Positions 7,370 to 15,815 of a stretch of 28,612 nt of DNA are shown here, piece after piece. The notes below the pieces were generated by a model. It searched no databases, was not told the origin of the DNA, and saw only the letters and a list, made by a program, of their open reading frames with translations. The stretch is taken from assembly GCA_041744735.1 (NCBI GenBank), contig JBGTKH010000431.1, forward strand, positions 1-28,612, in the 5' to 3' direction. A program made the translations under genes and the position numbers. Each line of letters begins with the position of its first letter. The first letter of the stretch is position 1. This stretch comes from JBGTKH01 sp041744735 (GTDB lineage: Bacteria > Planctomycetota > Planctomycetia > Pirellulales > Pirellulaceae).

Positions 7370-7398
7370 TTGACACCCGCATAATCGACACTTACGCT
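7370..7398 (+). promoter_or_regulatory. Candidate promoter of the HEFSH-SIR2 operon
   Basis: A perfect TTGACA (7370-7375), a 17-bp spacer and TACGCT (7393-7398). The -10 matches the consensus at only three positions. It would start transcription about 75-80 nt before the ATG at 7484 and drive all four genes. Confidence 0.4.
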
Positions 7399-7483
7399 GT
7401 TTCGTTCGGTTAGCCCATCGTCCAGAGCCGATATGTGGCGTGGGTATCGCGGCTGGGCGAAGGGGTGTCACAGGAGTTCACAA

Positions 7484-7729
7484 ATGTTGTCACTGAAACA
7501 CATCCTGAAAGTCGGTCGCTTGTTTGACCAGACAGGGGAGCCGCGGCCCGGCTTCCTGCACGATGAAGTGGACAATCTCGAAGGTCAGGGCATTGCGGTC
7601 CAACCTGGGGCGCTGACCTCCGCGGAGAAAGGTCGCTTAGTGGGAACCAGTGAAACAAAGTCGGTGAGGGTTTCGCTCGATTATGTAGAAGACTTAAAGA
7701 CAGGCGACGTACGGATTGTCCAGCGGTAG
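7484..7729 (+). CDS. Small hypothetical protein, first gene of the HEFSH-SIR2 operon
   Basis: 81 aa. The ATG at 7484 is chosen because GGAG sits 7 bases upstream (CAGGAGTTCACAAATG); an in-frame ATG at 7433 has no such site. The sequence (MLSLKHILKVGRLFDQTGEP...) is polar with a likely beta-rich middle and no Cys/His cluster or membrane segment. I recognise no family. It stops 11 bp before the 639-aa gene, so it is the leading gene of the operon and may be a small partner or regulator of it. Confidence 0.6.
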   Translation: MLSLKHILKVGRLFDQTGEPRPGFLHDEVDNLEGQGIAVQPGALTSAEKGRLVGTSETKSVRVSLDYVEDLKTGDVRIVQR

Positions 7730-7740
7730 GCCACCGTGAC

Positions 7741-9660
7741 ATGCACTTCACCGGCGAGAATGCCTTTTTAGTACTTCGGCGCGACTCCGAAGGCGGTCTG
7801 TGGATCGTGTCTATCGTTCCAGATGGGCAGGACGCGATCGCCATTTGGAATGCTTCAACCCGACTGTCGCCAATCTTCGGTGTCAGTACGACTGACTACA
7901 AGTCTCCCACCAATTTCGACTTCTCGCCAAAGTCCCATTTGGTGTTTCTCGGGCCGGTCCATCCGGAGGACATACCTGCGCTAGTTTCAATAAAGTGCCA
8001 CGTCTGGCTGACACTTGGGCTTTTCAATGTCGTTCTTGCGACGGCCACAGAGAATGAAGCTCACGAAGTGGTTAAGTGGGCAAGAAACAAGCACCTTCCT
8101 TTCGAGCTATGGAACGTCGAAGACGGTCAAGTGACGAAAATGTCAACGTGGTCTCCTCCGCGGCTGGAAAACGACTGGCGCGAGACTCTTGCCAGTATCT
8201 GGCAGTCGGCCTTCCGCGATGAACTCAAAGAAGCCGTACAGGAGTATTGCCCTCTGATGGCTTCCGCGATCTCGCGTAGCGCCGGCATTCCCTTCGGTTT
8301 CTCCACCGAGCTTGTCAAGCTAAACGAAAGCGTATCAGAACTTCTCGCGGCATTTCGAGAAGACGCCACGAACGACCGTCCCTATTGGGCGCTGGGCCAA
8401 TTCCTGGTAATCAACGCGGCCCTTTCGCGATTCTCGTCGCAGACATTCGCCGGTACGACGCCGATCGAATCGACCGAGTGCCACTTTTGGCTCCACTCAC
8501 TTCTAGGCATCGGCGTAGCCACGATAGCGTTTCGGAACATTCGTATCTTCATTCAGTCCACGCTGGGTGATGCGCGAATCGCCGACCGTTTTGCGGCACT
8601 CAAGGATCGGCCGAACACCGTGGATCTGACATTGCAATTCCCGCCCGATGAAGATTATCTCGGCAACGTCGAGTTGAAATCATCTGAGGAGGTAGTTCCC
8701 TTGCTCGCATACTTCAGCGCACGCGATGGATATCGCAGCACCGAGTTGACTGTCAGTGCACCGCTTGCTGCAGTCTCAGCGTGCAATTCACAACGTTGGT
8801 CGCTGCTGACTTTGACCCACGAATTTTCGCACGTCGTCGTTCGTGCAATCCAAGCCGATCTGTATCCGAGCTTTGACGATCTCCGTCAACTTGACCAATG
8901 CGTGGAACTTGTTGCTGCCCGAGCGCCGGCTAGAACCACGTTTGATGAGATACGGCGGCTACTCTTGTTCTCTATCGTGAAGATGGATGATGCCGCCGCC
9001 GGGAGAATTGCCGGCGAAAGCGTTGAACTAAATCCCGAATCGCTAAAAGTACTTCTGCAACGGTGGCGACAAGACGTTGACGAAATCATGGTTCACGTCT
9101 TCGATTTCATGTATTTTTACGGTCAAGACGTGGAGAGGTACGTCGCCGGTATCTGGGCATCGTGGGGCACAATTCCGAATATCAGCACACGAGTACTCGA
9201 TTATGTCGTTCGTAGCATTTGTGCTGTGTTGACGAAACACCTGAGGCGGGGATTCATGGCGGAAGAGACAGCGAGAGATCAAGTTCGACAGGCACTTAAG
9301 AGGCTGCAATTACGGGATGGAGCCTCCCAATATGTCGAGCAAGCACTCGACTACATGACGAATCAGTGGGAATCCTTGGTTCGGCCGCGCGTGCTGGCTC
9401 GGCGGCAGATCGTGAAAATTGTAAATGCGTACTTGTTTTCCGAAAGCATCGCCACACAGGTGCGCGGTGAAGCGGAAATCAGTAGTTCCGGTGAGGGTAA
9501 GAAGGAAGGCTACCCGTTCAAGAAACACGACCTTGCGATTCACCGCGTTACGAACCCCCTTCATTTTGCTGAGATTTATACCGACACGTTGACGCCGGAT
9601 GTAACGCAAAGCGCCTGGATGCTATACGTCCTCGCATTTTGCTTTAACTACAATGGATGA
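7741..9660 (+). CDS. HEXXH metallopeptidase-like protein of a putative defence operon
   Basis: 639 aa with no signal peptide or membrane helix, so probably cytoplasmic. The central feature is LTLTHEFSHVVVRA, with H360-E361-F-S-H364 matching the zinc HEXXH motif in a helix. A plausible third ligand is E448, in DEIMVHVFDFMYFY, about 84 residues later, as in gluzincin-like peptidases. The first 140 residues look like a separate alpha/beta sensing or adaptor domain, and the last 120 are helical. No named peptidase family is recognised. It overlaps the next gene by 8 bp and lies in an operon ending in a SIR2-like effector, so a role as a protease sensor or activator is possible. Start ATG 7741 has only a weak ribosome binding site and may depend on translation of the 81-aa gene. 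Sampled base composition is about 50% GC, lower than the right part of the element. Confidence 0.7.
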   Translation: MHFTGENAFLVLRRDSEGGLWIVSIVPDGQDAIAIWNASTRLSPIFGVSTTDYKSPTNFDFSPKSHLVFLGPVHPEDIPALVSIKCHVWLTLGLFNVVLATATENEAHEVVKWARNKHLPFELWNVEDGQVTKMSTWSPPRLENDWRETLASIWQSAFRDELKEAVQEYCPLMASAISRSAGIPFGFSTELVKLNESVSELLAAFREDATNDRPYWALGQFLVINAALSRFSSQTFAGTTPIESTECHFWLHSLLGIGVATIAFRNIRIFIQSTLGDARIADRFAALKDRPNTVDLTLQFPPDEDYLGNVELKSSEEVVPLLAYFSARDGYRSTELTVSAPLAAVSACNSQRWSLLTLTHEFSHVVVRAIQADLYPSFDDLRQLDQCVELVAARAPARTTFDEIRRLLLFSIVKMDDAAAGRIAGESVELNPESLKVLLQRWRQDVDEIMVHVFDFMYFYGQDVERYVAGIWASWGTIPNISTRVLDYVVRSICAVLTKHLRRGFMAEETARDQVRQALKRLQLRDGASQYVEQALDYMTNQWESLVRPRVLARRQIVKIVNAYLFSESIATQVRGEAEISSSGEGKKEGYPFKKHDLAIHRVTNPLHFAEIYTDTLTPDVTQSAWMLYVLAFCFNYNG

Positions 9661-10327
9661 CCACGAAGCCTATAGTCTGAGCGGCTCTTTGCTGGAATGG
9701 CCAATGAGCGCAATACAGCGCGCACATCTGGAAGGCTGTCCGGACCTCAAATTTAGGCGATTCATCGGCTCTTCGAGTTGGGAGGAGTTTGAATTTACGT
9801 CGAAGGAACCACTGCGAGGCGAAGACGAATCCGTCGTCAGTGGCCCGTATCGCTATGTCGTAATTTGCCGGCGGAGCGGTCCGCGCATGGCCATGTTGAG
9901 TCTTAACCGACGTATCGTTGATCGGCTGGCAGAACGTCTTGTCGCTGAGGTGTTCGCTATCAGACTGCGACGTGTGTCCATTGCGGTGGATGCACTCGTG
10001 AAAGGTCTCGTCGAACGTCCAACGCAGTACTGCTTGAGTTTCATTTATGCGCGTGTTCCAGCGTTCGGTGCATCGCTACGAAACATTTCCTTTTATGGCG
10101 ACGACCTTGGCGAAGCGTCCGTGTTCCGCGAGAACGTACATTTGCTGAATGTCTTTGTGTGCGGGCTCCGCAGAACTGAAGGTGGTTCCGAAATTCTTCG
10201 ACTGACGAGCGACGGCCGCATTTCCTTCAACATGCAATCGCCGGAGAAGGTCCTCGAAGTGGAAGAGGTCCTGCGATTTCTTCGCAAGGACGAGTATCTC
10301 AGTACAGATATCTGGCCCCAAGGTTAG
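9653..10327 (+). CDS. Hypothetical protein between the HEFSH and SIR2 genes
   Basis: 224 aa. The ATG overlaps the end of the previous gene (ATGGATGA), a sign of translational coupling. The sequence mixes strands and helices and has no recognisable catalytic motif, zinc ligands or membrane helix. The middle (RIVDRLAERLVAEVFAIRLRRVSIAVDALVKGL) is amphipathic helical, and the end (EVEEVLRFLRKDEYLSTDIWPQG) is acidic. Because it is coupled to the metallopeptidase-like gene and lies only 32 bp before the SIR2-like gene, it is probably a structural or sensor subunit of the same system. That role is inferred from position only. Confidence 0.6.
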   Translation: MDDHEAYSLSGSLLEWPMSAIQRAHLEGCPDLKFRRFIGSSSWEEFEFTSKEPLRGEDESVVSGPYRYVVICRRSGPRMAMLSLNRRIVDRLAERLVAEVFAIRLRRVSIAVDALVKGLVERPTQYCLSFIYARVPAFGASLRNISFYGDDLGEASVFRENVHLLNVFVCGLRRTEGGSEILRLTSDGRISFNMQSPEKVLEVEEVLRFLRKDEYLSTDIWPQG

Positions 10328-10359
10328 TCGCCTTCCGCGTGACTCGAAAGAGAATGACA

Positions 10360-11271
10360 ATGTCGAAAGTAAACATGGCTTGCCATGACGATTTCAATGC
10401 CCGGCAACAGCTGATTGATTATTTGGCGTATCAGTTGGTACATGGGCGATTGGCTTTAGTCTTGGGAGCGGGAATATCCGTACCGTTCGGGTTACCCGAC
10501 TGGGAGCGATTGATCAAACAGCTCTTCGACAATAAGTCCGTAAGTCCACCAAGTGGACCACCTGAATGGCAAGTCGAGTATTTCCGGGTCAAATACTACA
10601 AAGCGGACTCGCGAGGCTTTGTGGATGCAATTCACAAAGTTCTATATGACCACGTAAAGGCTGATTTCTCAACGCTTCGCGGGAATGGGACGCTTACCGC
10701 GATTGGATCGCTAGTAATGGCGTCACGACGAGGGAGCGCTTCTGATGTAATCACATTCAACTTTGACAATCTGCTGGAAATGTTTTTGGGATACCACGGT
10801 TTCGTCACGGCTTCGATCTTTACGAAATCGCACTGGGCACAAGCGGTTGACGTGACGATCTACCATCCCCACGGGCTAATACCGTTCGATCCCAATCAAG
10901 AACGGAGCGACGGAGGGGATGTTATTTTCGATCAGTCGTCGTACAGCTCCGTGGTCGGTAAGGCTGACGATCCGTGGCGACAAACGGTACTCACGATTCT
11001 TCGCCGACGAACATGCCTGTTTATCGGACTGTCGGGGAAGGACGACAATTTGGACTCAATGATGAAAGAGTGCCGAAATCAACATGCTTGCCGAGATGAG
11101 AATACCGCATATTGGGGCGTGACTTTCTCGACGAATGATGATGACGTCGCACGGACCATCTGGCAGGAACGCGGCATTTTTTACAACCGAATAGCAGACT
11201 ACGCCCAGGATCTTCCAGAGTTCTTGTTTGCGATCTGCCAAAAGTCTGCGTCGATTCGCCTTGCTTCCTAG
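10360..11271 (+). CDS. SIR2-like domain protein (putative NAD-depleting effector)
   Basis: 303 aa. The ATG at 10360 is preferred because AAAGAG lies 7 bases upstream; in-frame starts exist at 10339 (GTG) and 10354. The protein is essentially one SIR2-like domain. It has the nucleotide loop LVLGAGISVPFGLPDW (GAG 36-38), the TFNFDN motif (N134, D136) in place of the usual TxNYD, the conserved HPHG (H169, H171) and a late LFIGLSGKDDNLDSMM segment. SIR2 domains of this group, seen in Thoeris, DSR and short Argonaute systems, degrade NAD+ to abort phage infection. Deacetylase-type zinc cysteines are absent. It is the last gene of a four-gene operon and the likely toxic effector. About 45-50% GC in sampled lines. 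Confidence 0.85.
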   Translation: MSKVNMACHDDFNARQQLIDYLAYQLVHGRLALVLGAGISVPFGLPDWERLIKQLFDNKSVSPPSGPPEWQVEYFRVKYYKADSRGFVDAIHKVLYDHVKADFSTLRGNGTLTAIGSLVMASRRGSASDVITFNFDNLLEMFLGYHGFVTASIFTKSHWAQAVDVTIYHPHGLIPFDPNQERSDGGDVIFDQSSYSSVVGKADDPWRQTVLTILRRRTCLFIGLSGKDDNLDSMMKECRNQHACRDENTAYWGVTFSTNDDDVARTIWQERGIFYNRIADYAQDLPEFLFAICQKSASIRLAS

Positions 11272-11772
11272 TGAAGCACGTATCTCCGACCTTCCCCGCA
11301 AGTCAATGTTATCTGCGGCATTGGCTGGCTCTCCGATTGCTGCGAGAATTCGCCTCGACGCGCGTGGATCTTTCGAGGCGGTACACCCCGCTGCGGGGGA
11401 CCTCGCTAGGCATTGGCGACCGCGGCGGGTGGCTTCGGCCGTTAACGTGGTCGCCCGGCGAAATCAGCGACAGAAATGGCAGATCGTTTCCATCCGCAAC
11501 TCGCCGGTGATTTGCAGGCAAGCCAGAATCGCGGCTAGGTCCGAGCGAGTTGCGAGTCGAGCCGCCCTTGACGCCTCGTCCATTACAGCAACTTCAGGTT
11601 GTCGTTCACAGTTGGAAGCAACGGAATGCCATGCACGAATTGGAGCGGCGGGGTAAGTCCACCGGGCGAAAATACTTTCGAGATTCGCGTAACGAAACCC
11701 TTGATGACCGTTGGGGGTATCGTTACAATACTCTTGTTGAGAGGGCACGTCATCCCAACGGGAGAAAAAGCC
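11272..11772. other. 501-bp gene-free stretch between the SIR2 operon and the recombinase
   Basis: No frame has both a ribosome binding site and a recognisable product. A 13-bp hairpin (CCCCGC-T-GCGGGG, 11386-11398) lacks a T tract. The right end carries the recombinase promoter and an overlapping dyad. The stretch may be a module junction. Confidence 0.5.
11701..11731 (+). promoter_or_regulatory. Promoter with overlapping dyad upstream of the serine recombinase
   Basis: TTGATG (11701-11706) and TACAAT (11724-11729) are separated by exactly 17 bp. The -10 lies inside a 15-bp imperfect palindrome, GTATCGTTACAATAC (11717-11731), which could be the binding site of the recombinase or another dimeric repressor and so allow autoregulation. 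Confidence 0.5.
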
Positions 11773-12480
11773 ATGTCGCCAGCCGCCAAGAAGCTCGTCG
11801 CCTACTTTCGAGTCAGCACCCAGAAGCAAGGCAAATCCGGTCTAGGGCTGGAAGGCCAGCAAGCGGCGTTCGATCAGTTCGCGGCTCACACCGGCGGCAA
11901 GCAGATCGGCAGTTACGTCGAAGTCGAGACCGGCACCAACAAGCGCCACCGCCCGCAATTGCAAAAGGCAATCTCGCACGCCAAGTGCGCCGGCGCAACG
12001 CTCGTTATCGCGAAGTTGGACCGACTGGCCCGCAACGTCCACTTTGTTTCCGGCGTCATGGAATCGGGCGTCGAATTCGTCGCCTGCGACAATCCGCACG
12101 CCAACCGGCTGACGATTCACATTCTCGCCGCCGTCGCCGAAGACGAGGCGGTGCGAATCAGCGAACGAACGAAAGCCGCGCTTGCAGCCGCCAAGCGACG
12201 CGGGACAAAGTTGGGCAGCGCTCGACCAGGACATTGGAACGGCAAAGAGGACCGGCGCTTAGTCGGCGCTCACAAGGGCGGCGAAGCGGCGGCCATCGTC
12301 CACAAGCAAGCAGCAGACGAAGTTTACGACCACATTTCGCCGATGGTCAAAGAACTGCATGACGCCGGCAAACCTCTCCAAGCCATCGCGGACGAATTGA
12401 ATGGGATGGGGCACACGACCCGCCGCGGCAAGGCTTGGAATCGGATGCAGGTGCTGCGGGTGTTGAAGCGGGCGTCGTGA
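11773..12480 (+). CDS. Small serine recombinase (resolvase/invertase family)
   Basis: 235 aa from the ATG at 11773, with GGGAGA upstream; the frame is open earlier but has no family match. The N-terminal resolvase domain (about 8-140) has the catalytic YFRVSTQKQ (R13, S15), LDRLARN (D83, R84, R87) and the AEDEAVRISERTKAAL helix (122-137) typical of the dimer arm. The C-terminal part (about 190-235: ELHDAGKPLQAIADELNGMGHTTRRGKAWNRMQVLRVLKR) is a helix-turn-helix of the recombinase type, shorter than in large serine integrases. It acts on DNA by a phosphoserine intermediate, as a resolvase, invertase or small transposon recombinase. It does not fit integration at a tRNA. It lies between two defence-like operons and may have helped assemble the cargo. 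Confidence 0.88.
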   Translation: MSPAAKKLVAYFRVSTQKQGKSGLGLEGQQAAFDQFAAHTGGKQIGSYVEVETGTNKRHRPQLQKAISHAKCAGATLVIAKLDRLARNVHFVSGVMESGVEFVACDNPHANRLTIHILAAVAEDEAVRISERTKAALAAAKRRGTKLGSARPGHWNGKEDRRLVGAHKGGEAAAIVHKQAADEVYDHISPMVKELHDAGKPLQAIADELNGMGHTTRRGKAWNRMQVLRVLKRAS

Positions 12481-12920
12481 CCGAAACATCGGGACCAAGG
12501 AACGCGATGCGTTACGGCAAAGCTGGGAATCTCGCCTGCCGGCTGGGCAGGCTAGAAGCAAGTCGGTGTCACCTTGTTGTCACTGACGGGATGAGCAGTT
12601 CCTCTTTTCGGTGACCGACTTTGCCGGCGCTAGTTGAGTCTCGCCTTTCAGTGGGATAGACTCCGGCCATCGGGTGCTCGACGCGATCGCTACGCTTCGG
12701 GCTTAATTCGGACCGGGGGTGGTTGCGGCTTCTGCACCTGCCCGTTTCGCAACACCCACCGGCCGTGCCCGTGAGCGGTAGGTGGGAACACCCAATGCTT
12801 GTGCGCGAACTCTTTGGGCTTGTGCAAGCGTGGCTACGTCGGCCGTCCACGAAATCCTGCTAGTTGTCGGAGGAACGGCGGCGGCTGCGGAGTCGAGTCG
12901 CGAACTAAGGACGTTTAGAA
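12481..12920. other. 440-bp intergenic region upstream of the helicase-methylase operon
   Basis: No gene is supported. It contains the candidate promoter at 12634-12662. I see no terminator with a T tract after the recombinase. Confidence 0.45.
12634..12662 (+). promoter_or_regulatory. Candidate promoter of the SNF2-methylase-DUF3800-Res operon
   Basis: TTGAGT (12634-12639), a 17-bp spacer and TAGACT (12657-12662). Each hexamer matches the consensus at four positions. It would leave a leader of about 250 nt before the first gene. Confidence 0.3.
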
Positions 12921-15791
12921 TTGACGACGCAGTACCACGCACGATACTTCGCACACGAGCTAACGCGGCAGAAGCAACCGCGGGGGGTGGATCGACTGTC
13001 AATGGCCTTGTTCGATGCCTGTGTGGACTTGAACCCGCATCAGATTGACGCTGCGGCATTTGCCCTGCGCAGCCCGCTTTCAATGGGCGTGTTGCTGGCC
13101 GACGAAGTTGGGCTTGGCAAGACGATTGAAGCTGGTCTGGTTCTGTGCCAGTGTTGGGCCGAACGCAAGCGGCGGTTGCTCGTGATTTGCCCCGCGAGCC
13201 TTCGCAAGCAATGGGCGCTTGAGTTGGAAGAGAAATTCAATCTGCCCACGGTCATCCTTGATGCTCGCACATTCCGCCAAGAGCAAATGGCCGGCAATGC
13301 CCAGCCGTTCCTGACCGGGCGGGTTGTCATCACGTCTCTGAATTACGCCAGTAACATGCGGGCGGATGTCCGGGCGGTGCCGTTCGATCTCGTCGTGATT
13401 GACGAAGCCCACAAGCTCCGCAACGCTTACCGCCCCAGCAACAAAATGGGGCAGAACATCAAGTGGGCGGTCGAGGACCGCAAGAAGTTGCTGCTCACGG
13501 CCACGCCGTTACAAAACTCGCTGCTGGAACTGTACGGGCTTTCGACAGTCCTCGACGACATGATCTTCGGCGACGTAACTTCGTTTCGGGCACAGTACGC
13601 AAACAACGCGGCTGACACGACGGCGCTGCGGGACCGGCTTCAGCACTTCTGCCAGCGTACTTTGCGGCGGCAGGTCGTCGAGTATATCCAGTACACCGAG
13701 CGGCGACCCCTGACGTTTCAGTTTCACCCCACAGACGACGAGCAAAAGCTGTACGCGGCCGTTTCCGAATACCTGATGCGAGAAAACACGTTTGCGTTTC
13801 CAAAGCGGCAGCGGCACCTGACGGCGTTGATCCTGCGGAAACTGTTAGCGTCCTCGTCTTACGCCGTCGCCAATACGCTCGAAACGATGAAGACACGGCT
13901 CGTGCAGCTTCGGGACGGATTGCCTGTTTCCAGCGAACTTGCCGAAGACCTAATCGAAAGCGAAGAAATCGAAGGGGACTTGCTGGACGAGATTCTAGGC
14001 GACTCACTGGCCGACGACGATCCTACCCAGCCGGACGATCAGAAGCCGACCCGGCAAGCACTGGAAGATGAAATCAGCGAGTTGCTCCGCTACTCGCAGT
14101 GGGCACGCGGCATCGGCATCGACACGAAGAGTCGTTCGCTGCTCAAGGCCCTCGAAGTCGGATTCGTTGAAATGGCGAAGATGGGCGCCAATCGCAAAGC
14201 ACTCATCTTCACCGAGTCCCGCCGGACACAGGAATACTTGAAGAACTTTTTGGAGGCCAATGGCTACGCCGGGCAGATTGTGTTGTTCAACGGCACAAAT
14301 TCCGACCCGGAATCTCGGCAGGTAATAGACCGGTGGATCGAGGCGAACGCGGGAGCCGGGCGTGTCACCGGTTCCCGCCCCATTGATAGCCGCACCGCCT
14401 TGATCGAACACTTCCGAGACCACGCCTCGGTAATGATCGCGACGGAAGCAGCAGCGGAAGGCGTCAACCTGCAATTCTGCTCGCTTGTGCTGAACTACGA
14501 CCTTCCGTGGAACCCACAGCGAATTGAGCAACGCATCGGGCGTTGTCATCGTTACGGTCAAAAGCACGATGTCGTGGTTATCAACTTTTTGAACGAACGG
14601 AACGAAGCGGACCGGAGAGTTCACGAACTGCTGTCGGAAAAGTTCAGTCTCTTCAGCGGCGTCTTCGGCGCATCCGATGAAGTACTGGGCAGCATCGAAT
14701 CGGGCGTGGACTTCGAGCGGCGGATCTTGGCAATCTACCAACAATGCCGAACGCCCGAAGAGATCGACGCCGCCTTTCGCGCGCTACAACAGGAAATGGA
14801 GGAGTCGATTACGGCCCGTCTGGACGACACGCAGCGCGTCTTGCTGGAAAATTTCGACGAGGATGTCCACGGGCGGCTAAAGATGCGGCTCAGAGATGCA
14901 CGGGCCACTCTCGACCGCATCAGCCGGATGTTCTGGGCGCTCACCAAATTCATCCTGGCCTCGCACGCGCGATTCCACGACGATGCGCTTTCGTTCCAGC
15001 TTCAGAAGGTACCGGCCGATGGATTCAAGCCTGGCCGTTACCATTTGATCGACAAGACACAAATGAACTTGCCCGGCGAGTTTCTATATCGGCTATCGCA
15101 TCCGCTGGGGCAATGGGTCATCGACCGTGGCAAAATCTGTCCGGCTCCTATTGCAAGCGTCACATTCGACGTGAGCCGCTACACGGCCAAGTTGTCGGTG
15201 GTCGAAGCCCTCAAGGGACAGTCGGGTTGGCTGATGCTTCAACAACTGGCCATCGACTCCTTCGACCGTGAGGAATACTTGCTGTTTTCAGCCATCAACG
15301 AGGCAGGCAAGTCGCTCGATCAGGAAACCTGTGAACGGCTCTTTCAGTGCGAAGCCTCAGCGTCTCCAATAGATGTTCTGCCGGCCGAGATACAACAGCG
15401 GCTGGAGAAGGAAGCGGATCGTCACGCCCAGGCGACGGTCGGCGTTTCACTGGAAGCGAACAACCGGCTGTTCAGCGAAGAGCGCGAGCGGCTGGAAAAA
15501 TGGGCTGACGACATGGTGGTCGCCGTCGAGAAAGATTTGGCCGACACCAAGGCGCAAATCAAGGCCGTTCGTCGCCAGTCCCGGCTGGCAACCACGCTTG
15601 ACGAGCAGAACGACTTGCAACAAAAACTGTCGGCATTGGAAAAGAAACAGCGGAAACAACGGCAACAGATTTTTGAGGTCGAAGACGAGATCGCCCAAAA
15701 ACGAGACGCCTTGATCGACGGCCTGCAAAAACGAATGAGCCAGAAAACGAAGGTCACTCCGCTGTTCACGATTCAGTGGCGAGTGGTCTAG
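12921..15791 (+). CDS. SNF2-family DEAD/DEAH helicase of a restriction-modification-like cluster
   Basis: 956 aa with a TTG start supported by AAGGA (about 9 bases upstream). The ATPase core has Walker A DEVGLGKTIEAG (K67), DEAHKLRN (D161), motif III LLTATPLQN and, after a long insert, the C-terminal helicase lobe with ALIFTESRRTQEYL and RIEQRIGRCHRYGQ, as in RapA/SNF2 translocases. The last 90 residues (about 865-945) form a charged coiled coil. Such proteins translocate on duplex DNA. This one resembles the DrmD helicase of DISARM in type, but DrmA, DrmB and DrmC are absent. It lies 24 bp before the methyltransferase gene, so it is probably part of one operon with the next three genes and may supply translocation or remodelling for restriction. 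Confidence 0.85.
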   Translation: MTTQYHARYFAHELTRQKQPRGVDRLSMALFDACVDLNPHQIDAAAFALRSPLSMGVLLADEVGLGKTIEAGLVLCQCWAERKRRLLVICPASLRKQWALELEEKFNLPTVILDARTFRQEQMAGNAQPFLTGRVVITSLNYASNMRADVRAVPFDLVVIDEAHKLRNAYRPSNKMGQNIKWAVEDRKKLLLTATPLQNSLLELYGLSTVLDDMIFGDVTSFRAQYANNAADTTALRDRLQHFCQRTLRRQVVEYIQYTERRPLTFQFHPTDDEQKLYAAVSEYLMRENTFAFPKRQRHLTALILRKLLASSSYAVANTLETMKTRLVQLRDGLPVSSELAEDLIESEEIEGDLLDEILGDSLADDDPTQPDDQKPTRQALEDEISELLRYSQWARGIGIDTKSRSLLKALEVGFVEMAKMGANRKALIFTESRRTQEYLKNFLEANGYAGQIVLFNGTNSDPESRQVIDRWIEANAGAGRVTGSRPIDSRTALIEHFRDHASVMIATEAAAEGVNLQFCSLVLNYDLPWNPQRIEQRIGRCHRYGQKHDVVVINFLNERNEADRRVHELLSEKFSLFSGVFGASDEVLGSIESGVDFERRILAIYQQCRTPEEIDAAFRALQQEMEESITARLDDTQRVLLENFDEDVHGRLKMRLRDARATLDRISRMFWALTKFILASHARFHDDALSFQLQKVPADGFKPGRYHLIDKTQMNLPGEFLYRLSHPLGQWVIDRGKICPAPIASVTFDVSRYTAKLSVVEALKGQSGWLMLQQLAIDSFDREEYLLFSAINEAGKSLDQETCERLFQCEASASPIDVLPAEIQQRLEKEADRHAQATVGVSLEANNRLFSEERERLEKWADDMVVAVEKDLADTKAQIKAVRRQSRLATTLDEQNDLQQKLSALEKKQRKQRQQIFEVEDEIAQKRDALIDGLQKRMSQKTKVTPLFTIQWRVV

Positions 15792-15815
15792 CCAGATACA
15801 CGAGGAAGCAACGAC

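Noticed and set aside
11464..11829. Minus-strand 121-aa reading frame overlapping the recombinase start
   Set aside because: It has no recognisable motif and overlaps the conserved serine recombinase start and its promoter.
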